From positions 7,635-71,634 of the forward strand of contig MNCI01022058.1 of the NCBI GenBank assembly GCA_015680685.1: DNA of 64,000 nucleotides, read 5' to 3'. The translations under genes and the position numbers were made by a program. This DNA comes from Gnetum montanum (lineage: Eukaryota; Streptophyta; Gnetopsida; Gnetales; Gnetaceae). This document shows positions 37,450 to 49,330 of the stretch, piece after piece. A model generated the notes under the pieces. The model did no database searches. It was given only the letters and a program-made list of their open reading frames with translations, and had not been told where the DNA came from. The number at the start of each line of letters is the position of its first letter. Position 1 is the stretch's first letter.

Positions 37450-38540
37450 TGTTCACCCTAAACTAGAGGTCACTATCCTTGTCCTCTACCTCTCCCACTA
37501 CTACCTACCTACTTTGGGCACTCTCGAGCCTAATGCCCTAGCTACCCACATGAAAAACAATTCTGGCAATCCCTCTATAGCTGCCCAGCTTCCCACCTCT
37601 ATAACAAATAATAACTCCATGAATAACTCCAACAGTAAGACCACAATCAGGTGTTGGATGCTCTCCTCCATGGCCATGAGCTTACTAAGATGGACCTGGC
37701 CTCTCTCTAGATGTTGGTCCTCTCTTCTACCCTTGTCACCTCTCTCTATGTGTTGTATCCTTCCACTGACTCCTCTCTAGATCCATGGCAACTGCTCTAG
37801 CTTCATCATAGGAAGTCATTCTGAGAGATAATAGGTGATCCTTCAAATATGGTCTCAAACCTCAAACAAACTTGTTCGTCCATGCCTAAGCATCTATCTA
37901 CATCTAGGATACATAACTACTTAGCTCAAGGAAATGAGCATCATACTCTACCACAGACCAACTACTCTAATACAAACATAACAACCTCTAAAAGATGATA
38001 GAAAATCATCCCATGCCACCTCTTGACTAGTCCATTCCTTGGCCTACTCTTCAGTTGTCCACTAATGCTAAGCAGTACCAATCAATTGATAAACTATCAA
38101 GTAAGTATGTTGAACCAATGACCAGTCCATCAAATCAAAAGCCTTTTGCAATTCCTCCAACCATTTTGTAGTCACAGTGGGATCCTCAGAGGTCCCAATT
38201 TTTAAAACTAATCCACTAGTTTCTTATTGATAGGCTTCTTGTTTGATTCTCCTAAGCCTCCACTACTACTACCACTTCCCACTTGCCTAATCATGGGAAT
38301 AGGAGCATCACTAGTTGCAACATGCTACTACAGGATCTGTAACAATTGTTGTATAAGCTCTAGTTTCCTATTTGTAGGACCACTACTAGATGTTTAGGGA
38401 GGTTGCTCCTATCCATCATTAGGCCCTTCTGGTCTATGAGCCCCACCAGCATCATGATCATGTCTACTATACATCTCTGTAACCTAAAATTACACAAATG
38501 GGTGAGTACCCCCACCATCATACAACATCAAAGTAAACTA
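37450..38540 (-). pseudogene. element B gag relic
   Basis: Follows the PBS on the minus strand. Only short fragments can be read, with many stops, for example a capsid-like stretch between 37800 and 38250. The assignment rests on position between PBS and protease. A 112-codon plus-strand frame at 37442-37780 is taken as chance. Confidence 0.5.
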
Positions 38541-38552
38541 GCTCTAATACCA
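38541..38552 (-). promoter_or_regulatory. element B primer binding site (tRNA-iMet type)
   Basis: In minus sense TGGTATTAGAGC lies three bases from the 5' LTR. It differs by one C-to-T change from TGGTATCAGAGC, complementary to plant initiator tRNA-Met. This fixes the element's orientation. Confidence 0.8.
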
Positions 38553-38555
38553 CAA

Positions 38556-41224
38556 TGTAACACCCTATCCTAGTGAGGGTAGGGTGATGCCTAGGATCAA
38601 GTAATCATAGAATGGAAGCATGATAACTAAAACCAATAATGTGTAGAATACATGATATCCCGAAAGGTCAAATAGTATAGGAATTTCCTACCACACCAAA
38701 AATTAAACATACATATCATGTTATAAAAATGCATGTCTCTACATAGAGCAAACTATACAGTGCTCTACAAAAATACAAAAACACATAAACCTCATCCTTG
38801 TATATAGAAGATTATAGAGAGTTTCATACAAGGATATCTAGTCCACACTACTGTACATGAAAATTAACCAAGCACTAAATATTTTCCCCTCCTCTACCCT
38901 TCCTCTCTGTGCTCGTCTAGGCTCTATAATTAAATAAAGTCAGTACACAACTAAGTGAGAAGCCTTTACACTTTCCCTACTAGATGGTCAACTAGTGTTG
39001 CACTAGAGGAGAGGAGTGGGGTACAAGGCAACTTGTAATCACTGTTTGTCTTATGTATGCTCAAAAAAACGCACACCATATCACCCATAAAGCTAACATA
39101 CTATCATACAATCACAAACAAAGCCACAGTTTGACATCATCTATCATGCCCATGTTAACATACCCATGATATACCATAATAGTCCATGATCCACACAATC
39201 ATAATCCAAATAGAACACCTATTCTCAATGATATGATTCACAAACCAATACTATCACATACAAAAACCATGTAGTTACTAGCATATCTACACTTAGTGTA
39301 GCATGTGAAACATTTCCATGAGTACTCATAATAGCCATTGCCTATAGGTCTTTTATTAGTCTTTTATTTATCCAACTAGTGCTAAGGTCCATCAACATGT
39401 GACCCAAAACCACTAGCCTTTTGGAGGACTGGCAATAGGGATGAACACACCTATGCCATGGACCAGCCATAGGGACGAACACACCTATGCTCTCCCACTC
39501 TTAGGATGAGGCCTAACATAGGAGCCTCACCAATGCATCATAGTAGGGGTTAATCCATACTACCTCCAAGGTGCCTCATCACCAACCAGTCCACACCCTC
39601 ATGATAACACCACTCGCCAACAACCATCACAAGCATCATCGCAAAAACATATACATAATTCGGCTAGCTTAAGCCAACATAGTTCATATGCACAACACAC
39701 CTAAACAACATAATTACACATATCCACCCCTAATAGTTATAGTCATTCCATGAAAACAATACCACAATGCAACAAAACAACATGAAGACCTTAATATGAC
39801 AAAACAATATCATATTCCTCAAAAGACACGTACTTCCATAGAAATGACCACTATAATAACCTTCAAAATGAGATATGCCCAAAGAGAAAAATAATTCCAT
39901 GATTATAAAGTATTTCCCAAATGATCCCAACAACACTAATGTTACCTAAATTAGACTCTTGGAAGCAAAGTTATGCATGTTCAAAGTTTGATTAATAAAA
40001 TAATATTTAATTATCACCAAAAAGGATTGGAAAGCCCAAAAATGCTCGTGCTCCAATAGGCCCCACAAATAGCAAATGCCAAGCATATGAGTCTCATCAA
40101 CATCACATATCATATTCTACAAGTTTACATCATACCATACATCCCATATATATTAATAAATTATTCGCAATCAAAATCATACAACTTTGGGAAATATGCA
40201 AAATAACATGCCTAAGCTCAGACTTTAAGCTATCCACCCCACATGCCCCCATCACATAATCATATACACTAATCTAACACAAAAATATAGGGAAAAGGTA
40301 AAGGTAACCCACCAATTAAAATTTTTGGGGAAAAAAGGTTGAAATAAGGAGAAAATCCTCAAAAATCTAGCAAGACTATATTTCACTCCCAACAAGTTCT
40401 GCACCCACGTAAACATGACTGTAGCAATCCCAAATCCAAGTTCAAAATAAGCAAAAATCGTCCACAAAGCTCAAACTCTAGAAAAAAAGAAGAGAGTAGA
40501 AAGAAAAATAGAAGAAAATCGACTCCTGTGCATTTTTGTTTTTGCGAACAAAAAGAAAATAGAACCCAAAACCCCATTTCTCCCAAGTAGTGATGAGGTG
40601 ATGGCATGAAAAAAAATTTAAAAAACATATCAAATAAAACTATGCATAAAGCATAAAGCATAACAATGTGCTTTTCCTCACATCACGTGAGTTACTTTTT
40701 CTCTCTTTTTTTTCATTTGCATTATTTTTTTTTTTATGAATGAATGATTTTCATAAGTGAATAATTTTTTTGTTCTCCACAATTAATATCATCAACTTTA
40801 AACCTATGTAATAAACACATTGGGACTCCAAATCAAAATCTTTTTGAACATACGAGATTCTTATCATACGCTCTACACATTCACATGCCAAAACCACACT
40901 CAAACATCATGCAGCATAGTGCTATAGTACTAATGCCAAAATACCAAAATCACACATAAAGCATAAAAAAATACCAAATATGTGCTCTTGTACCCCAATC
41001 TAACACCCCTACTAGAAACATCACCTTTCTAACACATCACACAGGGCTAGTGTACATAATCACATTAGTTAAGCATGTAAAGACAACATAAGCATAACAT
41101 AAAATGAAGCCTCATAACATATAAAATACATGAACTTGTATCCAAAAACCCACTAGGACTCCATATGTAATGTATAACTTGTAAGCGTATGACCATACCT
41201 ACTATCTGTAGATGGGATGTAACA
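38556..41224 (-). repeat. element B 5' LTR, uninterrupted
   Basis: 2669 bp from TGTAACACC to GGGATGTAACA. It contains the empty A target site: a single ATATT at 39812-39816 between aacaatatc and cctcaaaagacac. Confidence 0.9.
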
Positions 41225-43400
41225 AGGAGAGATGCTACCATGGAAATTAAACATGTACATAACAAACGGAAGTAGGCCAACACTTCTGTTGTCTTGGAGG
41301 AACTTGATGTTGATACATTCATCGTAGAAAAACTCCACCAGAATCATGAGGAGCCTTCAAAAACACCTATCATTATACTAAAAGAACCTATGAAGGTTCA
41401 AATGCAATCTATCCTAGTAGAGACACCTAAGAGGGAGGCAATCAACTCAAGATATAAGCAAAACTCAAGGCCAAGAGTATCTGCAGGATCCCACAAAGAT
41501 GAATGCAGGAGTCATGAAATGAGAAAAAGCTAGAACCATTATCCTACTAACTCATCCTCATCCTCACAATCATCAAGGGACTCTAATAGGAGGCAACCAA
41601 GGGATAGAGATTATGATAGAAAGAAAGGAGGACTCATTATCGTTATGACAGACATTCAAGACATTATGATTCAAAAGATGAAGAATACAAATAAAGAAGA
41701 CATGGGGATTGACGAGAGGATCTAGAAAGGCATGAGCATAGAAGGGGGAACCATTGCAATAGAGCACATGAACCCAATCGAGATAATGAACCCCTGATGG
41801 CAACCCACAATATGATCAACATCCAAGAAGTAGTTCACATCCCAACTAGATATGTGAGGGATAGTCAAATCAAATAGCTAGACATGAAAAACATGTCAAG
41901 ATTTGAAGATGGATATAATGCTAATTCAAAAAATTACCTTCAAGCTTTCTGTGATGCTTACATCCTACAAAATATTGAAAGTGACTGGCAAAAGCTAAAG
42001 TTCTTTCCTAGAACACTTGTGAAGAAGGTAGAAAGCTGGTAAAAGTCATTGGAACCTGAATCAATCAAACGTTGGAGTACCATGCTTGAACTCTTCAATG
42101 ATAAATATCAAGCCTATTCACAAGTGTTCAACTTAAGAAAATAAATCCAGTGATGGAAGCAAGAGACTCATGAGACCCTTGATGAAGTAATGGGCAAATA
42201 CTATTCACTATTGCATAAATGCCTAGGCCATAGATTTTCACAAGGGAATAGCTTAAGCATATTGTAGATGGGTTGTAGAGCAAAACCAGAGAGACTCTTA
42301 GGGTTTATGCCCAAGGCAGGTTATCAAAAATGACCATCCATCACATCCAAAACCTAATTGATTAAGTGGCAAAGAAGCAAGGTGAGCTAAGAAAGAGGAA
42401 ATTGGCTAAAGATTATAACAAAGATCCATCAATTCAAAAGAGAGATGCAAGAGTCTTTGATACATAAGAGGAGGAAAACTTGGATCAAGCTATCTAGAAA
42501 AAGACTCTACAAATCCAAAAATCTATAAATGACATTGTAACCAAAGTAGAGACAAAGGCAAGATTCTAGATGAAAGAATCAAGCAAGCCTTTAGAAAAGG
42601 CAAAGACAAGAGGAAGAAGAAAGAGTTTGGATGAAAATGCAAAGTTGCTTTAGTGGTTCAGTGCTCAAACACTAGCTCCACAGATGAGGAAGGTTGCACT
42701 GTGTGTTAGTATGAAAATCCCAAGGGATGTTGCCCAGTCATGGCACATCTACAATAGATAGGGGCATATGTACTTAATCCCAAATTTGTTAAAAGATAGA
42801 TGCCTAAATAGTTACCTTATCCTCAAGGTAACTACTGACAAAACCTCCAATTAATGCATTATCTTAGTGGAGCTTTACCAAAGCCACAAGAGCACTATTA
42901 TCAGCAGTGGTAGTAGCCTCAATCATGGGCTATGCCACCACCTCACCAACAATATCCATGTAGATAACAAGATCTGTATGGATATTTCATTCAATGTCCA
43001 ATATCACCTAGTAATTCAGCCATTCAAATGTCATAGTATTATCTGTTAGAGTACCATAGACCAATGCCATCAAGGACCAACTCAGACTCATGCATGCATC
43101 TGCAAATAGCTAATTTTTCAAATCAACATCTAACTCCTTTAACATTAATTCCACCACCTGCTATGCAAGGTGAATTTCCATCACAACTATAGTAGAGGAG
43201 AGCTACCCAAGCAGCAAACATACAAACACAGGATCATACTAGCAACACTAAGGGCCAATCAAAGAAACATTTTTTCTTTAGGAAAAGTCCAAAAAAAATG
43301 AGTAGAATTAGAACTTCATCAAAATAAGCTTCTTCCAAGGAAGATCCTCAAAAAAACAAGCTTCCAACTTTACTAAACATAAACATGTAAATTCTCATGC
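41225..43400 (+). pseudogene. element C gag, continued (after the B insertion)
   Basis: Removing B and one copy of its target duplication restores the frame from 21930 to 41230. Then come an S/R/D-rich linker, the capsid-like part (MKNMSRFEDGYNAN...LQAFCDAYILQNIESDW, ESW-stop-KSLEPESIKRWSTM, LFNDKYQAYSQ, YYSLLHKCLGH) and a zinc knuckle relic C-T-V-C-stop-Y-E-N-P-K-G-C-C near 42697, in which the conserved histidine is Asn. Many stops. Gag would form the retrotransposon particle. Confidence 0.7.
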
Positions 43401-43404
43401 TTAT

Positions 43405-43845
43405 GGAGATAGTCACAAATTGGAGAAAGGTAGGATCACTCCCTAATAAAAGGATTGATTTGGGAATTTCTTTGATTTATCTACAAGTAGCTAGAAATCT
43501 ACCATGCAAAGTTCTATTAGACTCAGGTTCCGAGGTAAATTTGATCTCTTATGAAACATATCAAGCATAGAACCTACCATCATTGAAAGAGTGCAACATC
43601 AGGTTGGCCCTTGCAAATTAGTTTATTGTCATTCCTTTGGGATAGATAGATGATGTAGTGACCATTGTCAATGGCTAGTCTTATCTAATAGACATTCTAG
43701 TAATCGATGTGATAGATGCCGATAAGGAATTTCTAATTATCATGGAGAGAGCATGGCTTAACACAACCAATGCTAAGATAAGTATGAGAGATCTATCCAT
43801 TGAGATCTCTAAGAAGGATAAAAAAAGATCCATACATACACAATG
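43405..43845 (+). pseudogene. element C aspartic protease
   Basis: The frame contains VLLDSGSEVNLISYETYQA (active-site DSGS near 43519), aligned with LLDSGSGVNLISHDMY in E and LLDSGSSVNLISQEMY in A, and later VTIVNG...IDIVIMERAWLNT-type sequence. Retropepsin would cleave the Gag-Pol polyprotein. Stops interrupt it. Confidence 0.7.
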
Positions 43846-44300
43846 AGTCCCATTACTATTGAAAGAAAAGGATGTAGTTGTGGACTAATCATTCAAAACA
43901 TCAACACAACAATAGTGAAGAAAATGTGTGTGCAAAAGAAAGAGCAAGGGCCACCAAATCAAAAGACACCATGTGGCCAATACCTAAGAACCTTCAATTA
44001 TCCAATATATGCATGGAACAATCAAACTCATTTATTAATTCCCATTCTTAGAAAATGACTCCAACTAAGGACCCAAAAATGAAATTAATAACTCATAATC
44101 ATACATCAAAAGAAAAAGAGAACAAGGACTTAGACAATCAAAACTCAACTACCATCAAGATCACATGGGACAATAATAGAAGAGTTAAATCAATAAAGAT
44201 GGTTAGTGAATCACCTAAAGTATATGATCCAGGAGACCTAGGGAGCATTTTCCAAACACTTACGCATGAGCTTAGTTATGGGGGAGACACATTACCTTGA
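43846..44300 (+). pseudogene. element C pol remnant across an internal deletion
   Basis: Two open frames (71 and 81 codons) follow the protease. The first starts where A and E begin the protease-RT linker. The second ends SIFQTLTHELSYGGDTLP, which aligns with the last codons of integrase in E (SIF-stop-ISSSQLSHGGEHLP). Between them, about 3 kb of RT, RNase H and integrase is missing. Confidence 0.6.
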
Positions 44301-45485
44301 TTCTAGAATTAATAAGTGCTTTTCCATTTTTTGTTTTACAATTATTTTTACTATTCTTATTTCTTGATATAATTTTTCCTATTCTTTTATATCTTTCACG
44401 TTCTTTGACATCTTCTTATTCTTTCACATTTTTCATTCCTTAAATTTTTTATATTCTTTAATATTTTTCAATTCTTTGACATATTTCATTTTTCAACATT
44501 TTTCATTGTTTACTCTTTTCACAATTCTTACTATCTTTTTCATTTCTTTCATACTTTATTTCTTAAACCCTTTGTAAATAATTTTTCTTACCAGTAAGAC
44601 ACATTACAAATAAAGACAAGATTTAGTCCAATAAGGTGAATATTTCTCTATGTTATCAAGTCATAAGGAACTAATTATTTGAACAGTGAACCCACATCAT
44701 CCATCCATCCATTCCATTAATAAGAGGTTCTTACCATGGCCATAATGACATTCCTCTTCATCATACAACTAAGAATAAATTTGTGATCATTATGCTTGGA
44801 CTGAAAAGTGAAGAACCAAGTGGGAATGAAAAGTATGTGACATCAAGGGGATTTGTGAATTCTTTTGAAATACTATTGTAAGTTCTATCGTGTTACTAAG
44901 ATTGTATTATATCCTTGTAGATCTAATGAAAAATGGAAGTAATAGTAAAATAAGTGTTGCCCTGAAAGGTTGACACAAATAAAAATAGAAGAGCACAAAA
45001 TAATTTTTTGGGGATCCCACTGGAAAGACATGTTACCCATGCTTGAAGGTAGGCAGCTTCTTAGAAATCTAAAAAATAAACAAAGTGCCATGAATAAACT
45101 CCTCCCTTGGACAATATGCCAAGTGACAATTCTCCTTGCAACATTGATAGTCTTGTTGCTATAATTCCATGAGATGAAACAATGTGATGTCACTAGAATG
45201 TGGTCTAGACTTAGTTTGAATCTTGGACAGAAAGGCTAGTGAGTACTTTAACCAATAATAAAACACAAGAATTCATTATGCCTATGGTAAGATACCTCAC
45301 GTCCCAATCTCTACAATCCCTTCTAAGTCCATCTCATCTCATTGTAACAATAGTCATAACTTGTGGTTCTGTGTAACATAGAGTTATTTTCTAAATTTGG
45401 TGGTACTAACATGTGTGTTTTGCTAAACAGTTATGTGTTACATTCAACTCCTTAAGTACCTAAGGGCATTTTTAGGCATGGTTAT
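44301..45485 (+). other. element C 3' noncoding spacer
   Basis: T-rich noncoding DNA shared with E (52545-53730). The phrase gaacccacatcatccatcc at about 44687 matches gagtccacatcatccaccc at about 52880, and gtgacatcaaggggatttg matches gtgacttcaagggaattgc. The E insertion duplicated GTTAT at 45481-45485. Confidence 0.6.
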
Positions 45486-46364
45486 TGATGAAGTGTTTGG
45501 TTGATACGTCAACTGGGCCACATTAACGGAGGCTCGTTAATGTGGCCGCGTTGATGTGACCCCGTCGACGTATCCATCCATGCATCGATGCGACCTCGTT
45601 AACGTAGAGTCTATCTTTTGCTATAAATATGCGCACACTCGCAACATTTATGGCATCTTTTGCAATAGTCATAGTGAAACTCTTGCATTTTGTTCCTGTA
45701 AGAGTTAGAATATTTTTACAAGTGCCCACAGTAGGTGTGAGAAAGGTGTACAACTCTTTACTCGAGTGCTAATGTACGTGAGCCCATTGGCATGACCAGC
45801 AATAAGGATGAGCTTTTTGAGCATTCCTTGCACCATTTGGATTTAATCACTTAAGCATTTTAATAGTTTAATGTTTCCACACTTTAATAATTTCAAAGCT
45901 TTTATTGTTATCATTTTACAATTATTTTCCTTTCATATTTTATGAGAACCATAGGCATGACCATCTCAAACATAAATTAAACACTTAGTAACCTAGTGAC
46001 GCTTAACATCTGGTAAGCTAGTAGTGGTTAGGGTATGCTCAGGATGTGCATGGAAGATGGGATCGGTTGCTTATACTAGGAAGAGTTAAGTAATAGGGTA
46101 GAATAATCCTAGATTACACAACTATTCTTTCCTTACAATTAAAGAACTAGACTTTAAAAGATAAAAAGAAAAATAATAAAAATCATTTGTCTCAATCTCA
46201 CTTAACCATCACTTTAGAACACCACAAGTAAGGTTGGGAAGACAATGACTATTCTAACCAAGTCTTGTTGGCTAAAGTTCAGTGTATGCAAGTGCTTACA
46301 GTCTATGGAATTTGACCAAGTCACACGTGAATGCCCATGATTCGTATGGTTGGGTGTAGGGGTA
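45486..46364 (+). repeat. element E 5' LTR, 3' end truncated
   Basis: Starts TGATGAAGTGTTTGG; TATAAATA at 45622-45629. It is collinear with 57642-58555 and stops at ggggta, where the other LTR continues cctcaccactcatca. U3 has GTTAACG/GTTGATG motifs instead of GATATC. Confidence 0.88.
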
Positions 46365-48890
46365 TGCACATCCAACCCACCAGTTTCATAGAAGTGTCAG
46401 GTGGTATATGCACATCCAGATGAGTATATCCTCAACTTCACCTTTTTCCTACATCAGGATGAGCACCTACAATGGCAGGACATGGAGGGTAACATCATAT
46501 TACCTCTTAATTGGTCGGTTCCTGGAATGCTACTTCAAAATCTTACCAGACTAGGCATTCAGGACCGCAGTGTAGAATACATAATGGAGGATCATGACTA
46601 CTAAGATTATCATCCAACTAAGGCACAACATGCATGGGACTAGCAACAGGAAAAATGCCATGAACACTTAAAGGGGAAACAGTTCAGTAACCCTCTGTTC
46701 TTATAGGACCCGCATGACGATGAGGAACCTGTTTTTCACAGTTCCCATTCGGCCGAACCTCCTCTAATGCATCAGATCATCCAATCCATCATCCAAAGTA
46801 AAGAATTAAGTGATCGAGAGCACCAGGATGATGAAGGATCATGCAAGAAAGATCATGTTAAGGGAAAGGATGGACATAAAGATAGAGGCCGTCATTAGAG
46901 TAGAGGAGGAGATCGACACTAGGGCAGTGGCAGTTCTCCTCCCTCTTCTCCATCTTCTCATTCCACCTTGTCCTCACCAAGTTCTAACTCTGATCACAAC
47001 CATGGTAGGAAGGATTGGGGTGATGGTGATCAAAAATACCATTGGGATCATAAGGACCGATGAGGATGACATGAGGAAAAGCATGACCAATCACACGAGT
47101 CTCACCATCAAGAAAGGAGAGGTAGTCGAAATCATCATAGACGTCATGGCCAACAATAGGACTATGACTTGGATGAACCACTACTAGCTACTCAAAGCAT
47201 GCTTAACATAGCTAAGGTAGTTCAGATACCTAGTAGGCACTTGAAAGATAGTCAGATCAAGTGCCTTAACATGAACAATATCCCCAGATTTGAAGGGGGA
47301 TATAATTGTGATCCACAGATTCACTTGCAAGCATTCCATGATGCTTGCATGCTGCAAAACATAGACAATGATTAGCAAGAACTCAAGTTGTTCTCCCAAA
47401 CACTCATCAAGGAAGTAGAAAGTTGGTACCAGTCTTTGGAACTAGAATCAATCAGGAGATGGAGTACGATGCTGAAAATTTTCAATGATAAGTATCAAAC
47501 CTACTCTAGAGTGGCTAACCTAAGATGACAGATCCAAGGATGGAAACAGGATGGTCATGCACCCTTGGATGCAACCATGGGCAGATATTACTCATTGTTA
47601 CATCGGTGCCCTGGTCATGGCTACTCTCAGCAAGAACAGCTCCGCCATATTAGAGATGGGCTCCACTTTGAAACAAGAAAGACCCTAGGCGTTTACGCTC
47701 AGTGATGGCTATCTAAATTGACAGCCCATCAACTATAGTGTCTCATTGAGCAGGTGGCTAAAGAGGAAGGGGAATTAAGGAAAAAAGAGAGTGTAAAAGA
47801 GTATAATTGGGACCCTTCCATCCGAAGGAAGGAAGTTTGATTTTGTGATGAGGAGGAAGAATCACCACTAGATGCAACAATGAATCAAAAAACCTTACCC
47901 ATACAAAAATTTGCCTCTAAAATTTTGGCCAAGGTTGATAAGATGTGGGACTCTTTGGATGAAAGGCTCCAAAGCATCCTAAAAATCATGGAGGAATCCA
48001 AAGAGCAATGTAATGAGTGAGATCGACAAAGGAGAAGAGAAGCTAAACGTGCCTACCATAAAGGTAAGGGCAAAGTTGCTACGGTAGAAGAGGTTGTAGA
48101 CTTTGATATAGAGGAGGATGATGAATGTGACATATGCCAATATGAACATCCCAAGGGGTGTTGCCCGGTGGTGTCACATCTACAAGAGTCTGGGGTGTAT
48201 GCACTAAACCCTCAGTTGGCTAAAAGGAAAATGCCCTGAAGATTGCCCTATGCATAAGGCAATCCTAGGCAGTTTCACCAGCCACAAGGATATTATCCAA
48301 GTGGAGTGCCACCGCAACCCTATGAGTATTATCAGCAATGGAAACATTCACAATCATGGGGGATGCCAGTAGCAGTACCCTTACCGACAACTAGATCCTT
48401 ATGGGTACTACGTTCAACAACCAGTCTCCTCGCGGGACTTTTCTAGTCACGTAGCATTTCAAACTCATTACCACCCCCCCAGAATACTTTTGAACACAGT
48501 CTTCATCACCACGGGGGGATAACCCACATCTATACTATCCTTCGTCACCTTCTCCTACCATCCATACTCATCAACCACCCACTCAGCTACCTCCTACTCC
48601 ACCTATGCAGGGAGAGATACCACCACAACCACAACAACGCAATGCCACAAAGACTATCAACCTACAACCAGCATCTCAGTCAAGTGGCCCAGAATCAAAA
48701 CCATGGAAACATCCTTTTTTTCCATCCAATATCCCTAACACACCCTCACATTCACCTATGGCCAGTGCCTCTGAACCTCCAATCGCCTCCACTATTCAAT
48801 CCTTCAAGCAACCTACAAGCTAAACACCCTCCATAGTACAAACTGTCATGCTCACACATACTATGATGGATCGGATAAAGGTAGGTCATC
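46365..48890 (+). pseudogene. element E gag
   Basis: Begins inside the family pattern: VVYAHPDEYILNFTFFLHQD and EGNIILPLNWSVPGMLL (46401-46604). An S/H/R/D-rich linker follows, then the capsid-like part: LNMNNIPRFEGGYNCD, LQAFHDACMLQNIDND, ESIRRWSTM and YYSLLHRCPGHGYSQ. The zinc knuckle C-D-I-C-Q-Y-E-H-P-K-G-C-C is at 48126-48164. A Y/Q/P-rich tail leads to the protease. The start codon region is deleted and there are many stops (several CAG to TAG). Confidence 0.78.
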
Positions 48891-49330
48891 TTCCTTAGAA
48901 ATTTACTGATCCAAGGAGCCCCCTCATATACCTTCAGGTGGCAGGAAATGAGTCATGCAAATCTCTTTTGGATTCAGGGTCAGGTGTCAATTTGATTTCA
49001 CACGATATGTACAAGACTTGGAGCCTACCCCTGATGAAGAAAAGCAACATTTGGCTCAAGTTGCTAGACCAATCCATAACTATACCCTTGGGATTGGTAG
49101 AAGATATCGTGACCACTGTTTGTGGGTGGTCCTATCCTACCAACTTCTTGGTCATCCAGGTTGAAAATTACAAGGGAAATTTTAAAAATCATAATGGGGA
49201 AAGCCTAGCTCAGCATGGTGGACACACGATTGGGACTCTGAGATCTTTCCCTTAAAATTTCAAAAGAAAATCCTTTTAGAAAGATCAAGAAGAAGCGTGT
49301 TCCATGCATCGCGTACAATGAATCAAGGTG
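48891..49330 (+). pseudogene. element E aspartic protease
   Basis: SCKSLLDSGSGVNLISHDMY (DSGS at 48971-48982), then PLGLVEDIVTTVCGWSYPTN and FLVIQVENYKG. This part is an open frame of 105 codons (48938-49255); afterwards the frame shifts. Confidence 0.8.

Larger units (their letters stand above)
21931..41224 (-). mobile_element. element B: chromovirus-type Ty3/Gypsy (Tekay/Del-like), interrupted by A
   Basis: Both LTRs are about 2.7 kb and the internal region is 34094-38555. The order on the minus strand is PBS, gag, protease, RT, RNase H, integrase, chromodomain relic and PPT. LTR ends are TGTTACA...TGTTACA in minus-strand sense. Target duplication AAGAG (21926-21930) / AGGAG (41225-41229), one transition apart. 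Without A it is about 9.8 kb. Confidence 0.85.

Noticed and set aside
37442-37780. 112-codon plus-strand frame in element B
   Set aside because: Antisense to the gag/protease relic, with no recognisable domain.
33215-40661. Similar minus-strand open frames in both LTRs of B (33215-33529 and 40383-40661)
   Set aside because: Their similarity only reflects LTR duplication. The composition is F/L-rich from an A-rich opposite strand and the frames differ in length.
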